Position numbers and translations under genes: made by a program. Shown one piece after another: positions 60,435 to 64,000 of a stretch of DNA of 64,000 nt. Numbering within the stretch: the stretch's first letter is position 1; every line of letters starts with the position of its first letter. The stretch is taken from contig NOWV01000001.1 of assembly GCA_003344405.1 (NCBI GenBank), forward strand, positions 1,550,001 through 1,614,000, given 5' to 3'. The DNA comes from Trichoplax sp. H2 (lineage: Eukaryota; Placozoa; Uniplacotomia; Trichoplacea). The notes under the pieces were generated by a model, which saw nothing but the letters and a program-made list of their open reading frames with translations, did no database searches and was not told where the DNA came from.

Positions 60435-63400
60435 GACGCATTTACATATACTGAAATACGATATAATTTCTAAAATATTATGCAAAAGAAGCTTAAATAA
60501 TCTCTGTATCTTAATTTATATACCAGAGGTTCGAAAGTCAGGCAAGATCATCGAAAAGTCCGAGTTTTAAACGATCAAGCTCATTGTTGAACTATAGCCC
60601 ACGCGATAGCTTGGCTAATTGAAGGGGTCGATAGTATTAATACTGAAATCAAGTATAAAAATTTTACTTTCGATATTAAAGAATTGAGATTTAAATGATC
60701 AAACAGGTGGAATCTTCATGTGCTAAGAAAAGCATCGCAAAAGTGCCCATCATGATCTTTAAACTCATTCAGGACTTGGTGATTGGAATTGTACAAACTC
60801 ATTTAACCGGTTTATTATAATAACTATTCTTTTAAGTTATGGCATAAACATAGCTTAAAGTAGAAATACGGCATCTCTACCAATGAACTAACAAAATGTT
60901 GACGTCGTGGAATATCCATGCAATATTTTATTAATCGTTAGCATTGTCGATGATTTTAACTCTAACTGAATTCAAACTTTAATATAGACGAACGGAATAA
61001 CTTTGCTTATTAAAAAGGATCCTAACTATTGTTCTGCTTTGTGATACTTATCACTGCTATTTTATTCACGGTATTTTTATTAATATGCACCACATTTCTA
61101 TCACAAAAGACAATTTTTAACTTTAGTTTATTCTTTTATTGAACAGATCGTAATTAACGATAACTATTGTCTTGCAACTTAGTAATGGAAAATTTTTTGT
61201 AATTAATTTAAATTAAATTGAACAGTACGCTCCTATATCTATGGTGATTATTATTGGAAGAAAGCTAAATAAAACGTTGCGATGCTGAACTGGAGTTGTA
61301 TTTTAGACATTACGTACAGTAGCATATTATGTAATTAATAAAATTCTATAATGCGGCACTGCCTAGAGAGAATGATACAATTGAGCTTGGAAATGTATTC
61401 AGTACTTAATAGGTATAAATTAGATTTTGAATATAGTTACCATCCGACATCTGAGTACGATTAAACTTTAAACATTAAATTAGGGTATAAGCCAGGTTTT
61501 GTTTACATCGCTTAGAAGAGATAGGTACATAAAAGTACAGTATAGTTAACTATAGTTTGTAGAAGCTACTTCAGATACAAGCTTACAAGCGTAAGTATTG
61601 TACTACACACAAAAATCTCTTGTATATTATTCAGGCGAATATCCAACTTGTATGTGCAGTACTGATATGTACTCAGGAACTAATCATTGTTTTTGTAGAC
61701 TTGGACATCAAATTTACGATAGATGACATATGTAGATAAACATTTTACCAGTTGAATGTAAATATTATTCATCTGATCTATTCTATTTTTTCAATTTTCA
61801 GACGGAAATTAATATAATATTCTGTATTTAAGTTATTTGAGTTATTCTAAGCTTGTATATTAGGACTGTATTGTGTAGGAAAGCTTGATAGAAGATAAGC
61901 AAATACAATGTAAAATTTCATTAGTGGTCTGGTACAGATGTCATGAGACCAAAATTAGAAGCAGAGTTTTTGAAATAATCTATTATAGTCGCAAAGGGAC
62001 TAGATAATACTATAAATTCTTAGTTACGTATGTATATGTATGTGCTAAATATGTTGCAATTACGTTAAAATAGAGCATATCGTAGCCTTATTTTATCAGC
62101 CAGCATCTCTAAGCAAATGAAATTTAATTTAATTAAGCACCATTTCCACTGTTTAAAAGTTGATACTATCTGTTTGTTAACGTTATAATAAATCATTCAC
62201 ATATAATTATCTAATAATTGGATCAAATGTAAGTAATTCTCACCCGTATTAATGAATGGTACGTGATTTTTGGTCGATAATGATGAATTTCAAGCTGTAG
62301 AAGATTTGCTTTACTGTTTCTTCATAGGTTAATAATTATAAATGTCTATTTTCCGTGATAGAAAATTTAAATCTTTTATCTTTCGAAATTGCTATAATAT
62401 GGAGATGTGATGAAATAGTTTTAAATTTATACTACTAGCTGAATTAATCAAAACGCGGCAACATTAATCAATTAGATTTTTGTTAGAAAATACGTAACAT
62501 AAAGTATTGACAGTTCAGACTGTTTTATTAACAAACTAAGCATATTTGTCATAATTCCTATCTTAAAATTATCTACTTTCTTCTCTAGAACTAGAACGAA
62601 AATAAAAATGATCATAAAATATATTTATCTCCTTTAACGTATTTGTAATAAGCTAAATTGACCTTGAATTCTAGCGATCACAGAGCTTGTGAGCAATAGT
62701 GCTATTTTAGAGCTGCAACGGCCAGAAATAATGCACTTTATCTCAAAAATGATATTGCAACATGGGGCCTTAGCATCTGATCATTAAAACTGAAGTAAAG
62801 TCTCTATAACATATTGTCAAAGACATAAACGCTCAATCGTACTTTGCTATTAGTGCTACTGAAAGCTAATTATTTCTAACGTACCGTATAAGAGGCGCGA
62901 TGAATTCAAATTTAGGTGCTGAGTCTCTATATGTACAGGGGGTGTTTAAATTAATTACCCGGTAGAATTATGTTACAAGTGGAGGGTAGTAGACCCAGTA
63001 TGGATTGCTAATTGCATTGACTAGGAAGGCAGCCTTACAGCTTTGATTTAATTATATTCTATCGATTGGCTGCATAATTACAAATGATTAATCTACCATA
63101 TTGCAAGACATATGTTTATAACTAAATTTATATACATAGCACGAATGTTATGAATCCAGTGTGAGAAAGTTAAAAGATATAATAGTACTCAAGAACTTCT
63201 ATTTTAATGTGTACCAGAAAATTTGAAATAAAGCGTTATTTTACGGATGAGTCTTCTATAAAAGGTAAATTGGAAATTTTAATATTAGTAAGTTAATAGG
63301 ATATATTGTAAGCAAAGGTATAGATTTCTTTGATTAAAGTGAAGACTGGTTTTGCTATCGTGTCCTAGAGTTATTCCACATACTCGGTAAAAGTTAAAAC

Positions 63401-64000
63401 GCATCAGATTAATAGAATCGCTAAGTCACATTATTATTTAAATTAGCTCTAGTTAGCATAAAACATGGCCATAACATTGATATTTTAATCACCTAATACT
63501 AGATTATCTAATAAATGTACTAGATTTAGTAATTTTATACTATAAGAAGAAATATTATCTATGTTGTTACTCTTCTGGCAATAATATCAAAACTGTAATT
63601 AAATTCTATTTGCAGAAGGCCCACGCTATTATCTTATTCGTTCTCTAATTTCTATAAAGCAATAACTATAGGGAGAGATAACACGTACAGTTAGTCTAAT
63701 ATTATACTAGCGTACCTATAATACGTTCAAAAATATCGAACACATTGGATAGCAAAAGTAGTGTTTATACGTAGACTTAAAATTCATTTTTATATAGATT
63801 TTTGGGCAATCATAATTTTCTTGAGATTTTTCTGAACCTATAAACTCATAATATGCTAACATAGTTTCTTTAGAGATCGAGAAAATCTATCCGAATAGTA
63901 ACAACGATAAAAATTTCTAAATCGGGTTGGCTAGAAATCGTTTTATACCTATTCACATTGATATACAGACTATACTGTAAGCAAAGAACAAATATGATAC
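60435..64000. other. Intergenic to window end, nothing recognised
   Basis: About 3.6 kb of AT-rich DNA after tetraspan gene C. Two short splice-flanked open segments (from about 60705 and from about 61635) were considered as alternative tails for gene C but are less convincing than exon 60291-60434. No repeat array, RNA gene or further gene was identified. Confidence 0.5.

Noticed and set aside
60705-61735. Alternative tail exons for tetraspan gene C near 60705 and 61635
   Set aside because: Both keep phase 0 after an AG, but their hydrophobic, low-charge translations fit a cytoplasmic tail less well than exon 60291-60434, which is also nearer.
1-64000. tRNA, rRNA or snRNA genes
   Set aside because: I scanned for T-loop-like GTTCRANNC words and conserved RNA blocks. 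The few hits (for example near 24057 and 40656) have no matching arms. A covariance-model search could overturn this.
1-64000. Autonomous transposons or integrated viral genes
   Set aside because: No transposase, reverse transcriptase or viral structural motifs were seen in the open frames. Repeats found are tandem duplications, a minisatellite and short palindromic words.

Overview
This window looks like animal nuclear DNA from an AT-rich, compact, intron-containing genome. The best guess is a placozoan (Trichoplax-like). That is an inference from gene content and texture: small GT-AG introns, class C GPCRs, RIM and IRS homologues, and a 20-N scaffold gap. No bacterial, organellar or viral genes were recognised.

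Layout. 1-4151 (+): 3' part of a RIM (RIMS/UNC-10-like) active-zone scaffold gene with C2A and C2B domains; it enters the window from the left and carries an apparent frameshift. 8352-11823 (+) and 15186-17786 (+): two neighbouring class C GPCRs of the metabotropic-glutamate-receptor type, one with a single intron and one intronless. 19354-22724 (-): DCAF13/Sof1, a WD40 ribosome-biogenesis protein, resolved into 14 exons. 26293-26565 (-): a small coiled-coil protein of unknown family. 28550-30029 (-): N6AMT1/HEMK2 methyltransferase in 7 exons, with a GC-AG first intron. 33660-38292 (-): an insulin receptor substrate (PH + PTB + YxxM tail) in 4 exons. 42749-45128 (-), 48013-51611 (-) and 58081-60434 (+): three related four-TM proteins (MS4A/CD20-like) sharing a phase-0 exon plan but ending in different tails.

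The rest is AT-rich noncoding DNA. It holds several local duplications (about 257 bp at 13.7 kb, about 392 bp at 45.6 kb), an 8 x 46-bp minisatellite at 30.6 kb, and many GTACAGTAC/GTACTGTAC-type palindromic words clustered at 22-24, 30.4-31.8 and 49-53 kb. The N gap at 52972 is flanked by near-identical copies, which suggests an assembly artefact. The genes do not form an operon or pathway. The thematic links are signalling and secretion (RIM, class C receptors, IRS, membrane tetraspans) beside two housekeeping genes (DCAF13, N6AMT1). All exon models were built by eye from splice signals, reading phase and remembered family conservation.
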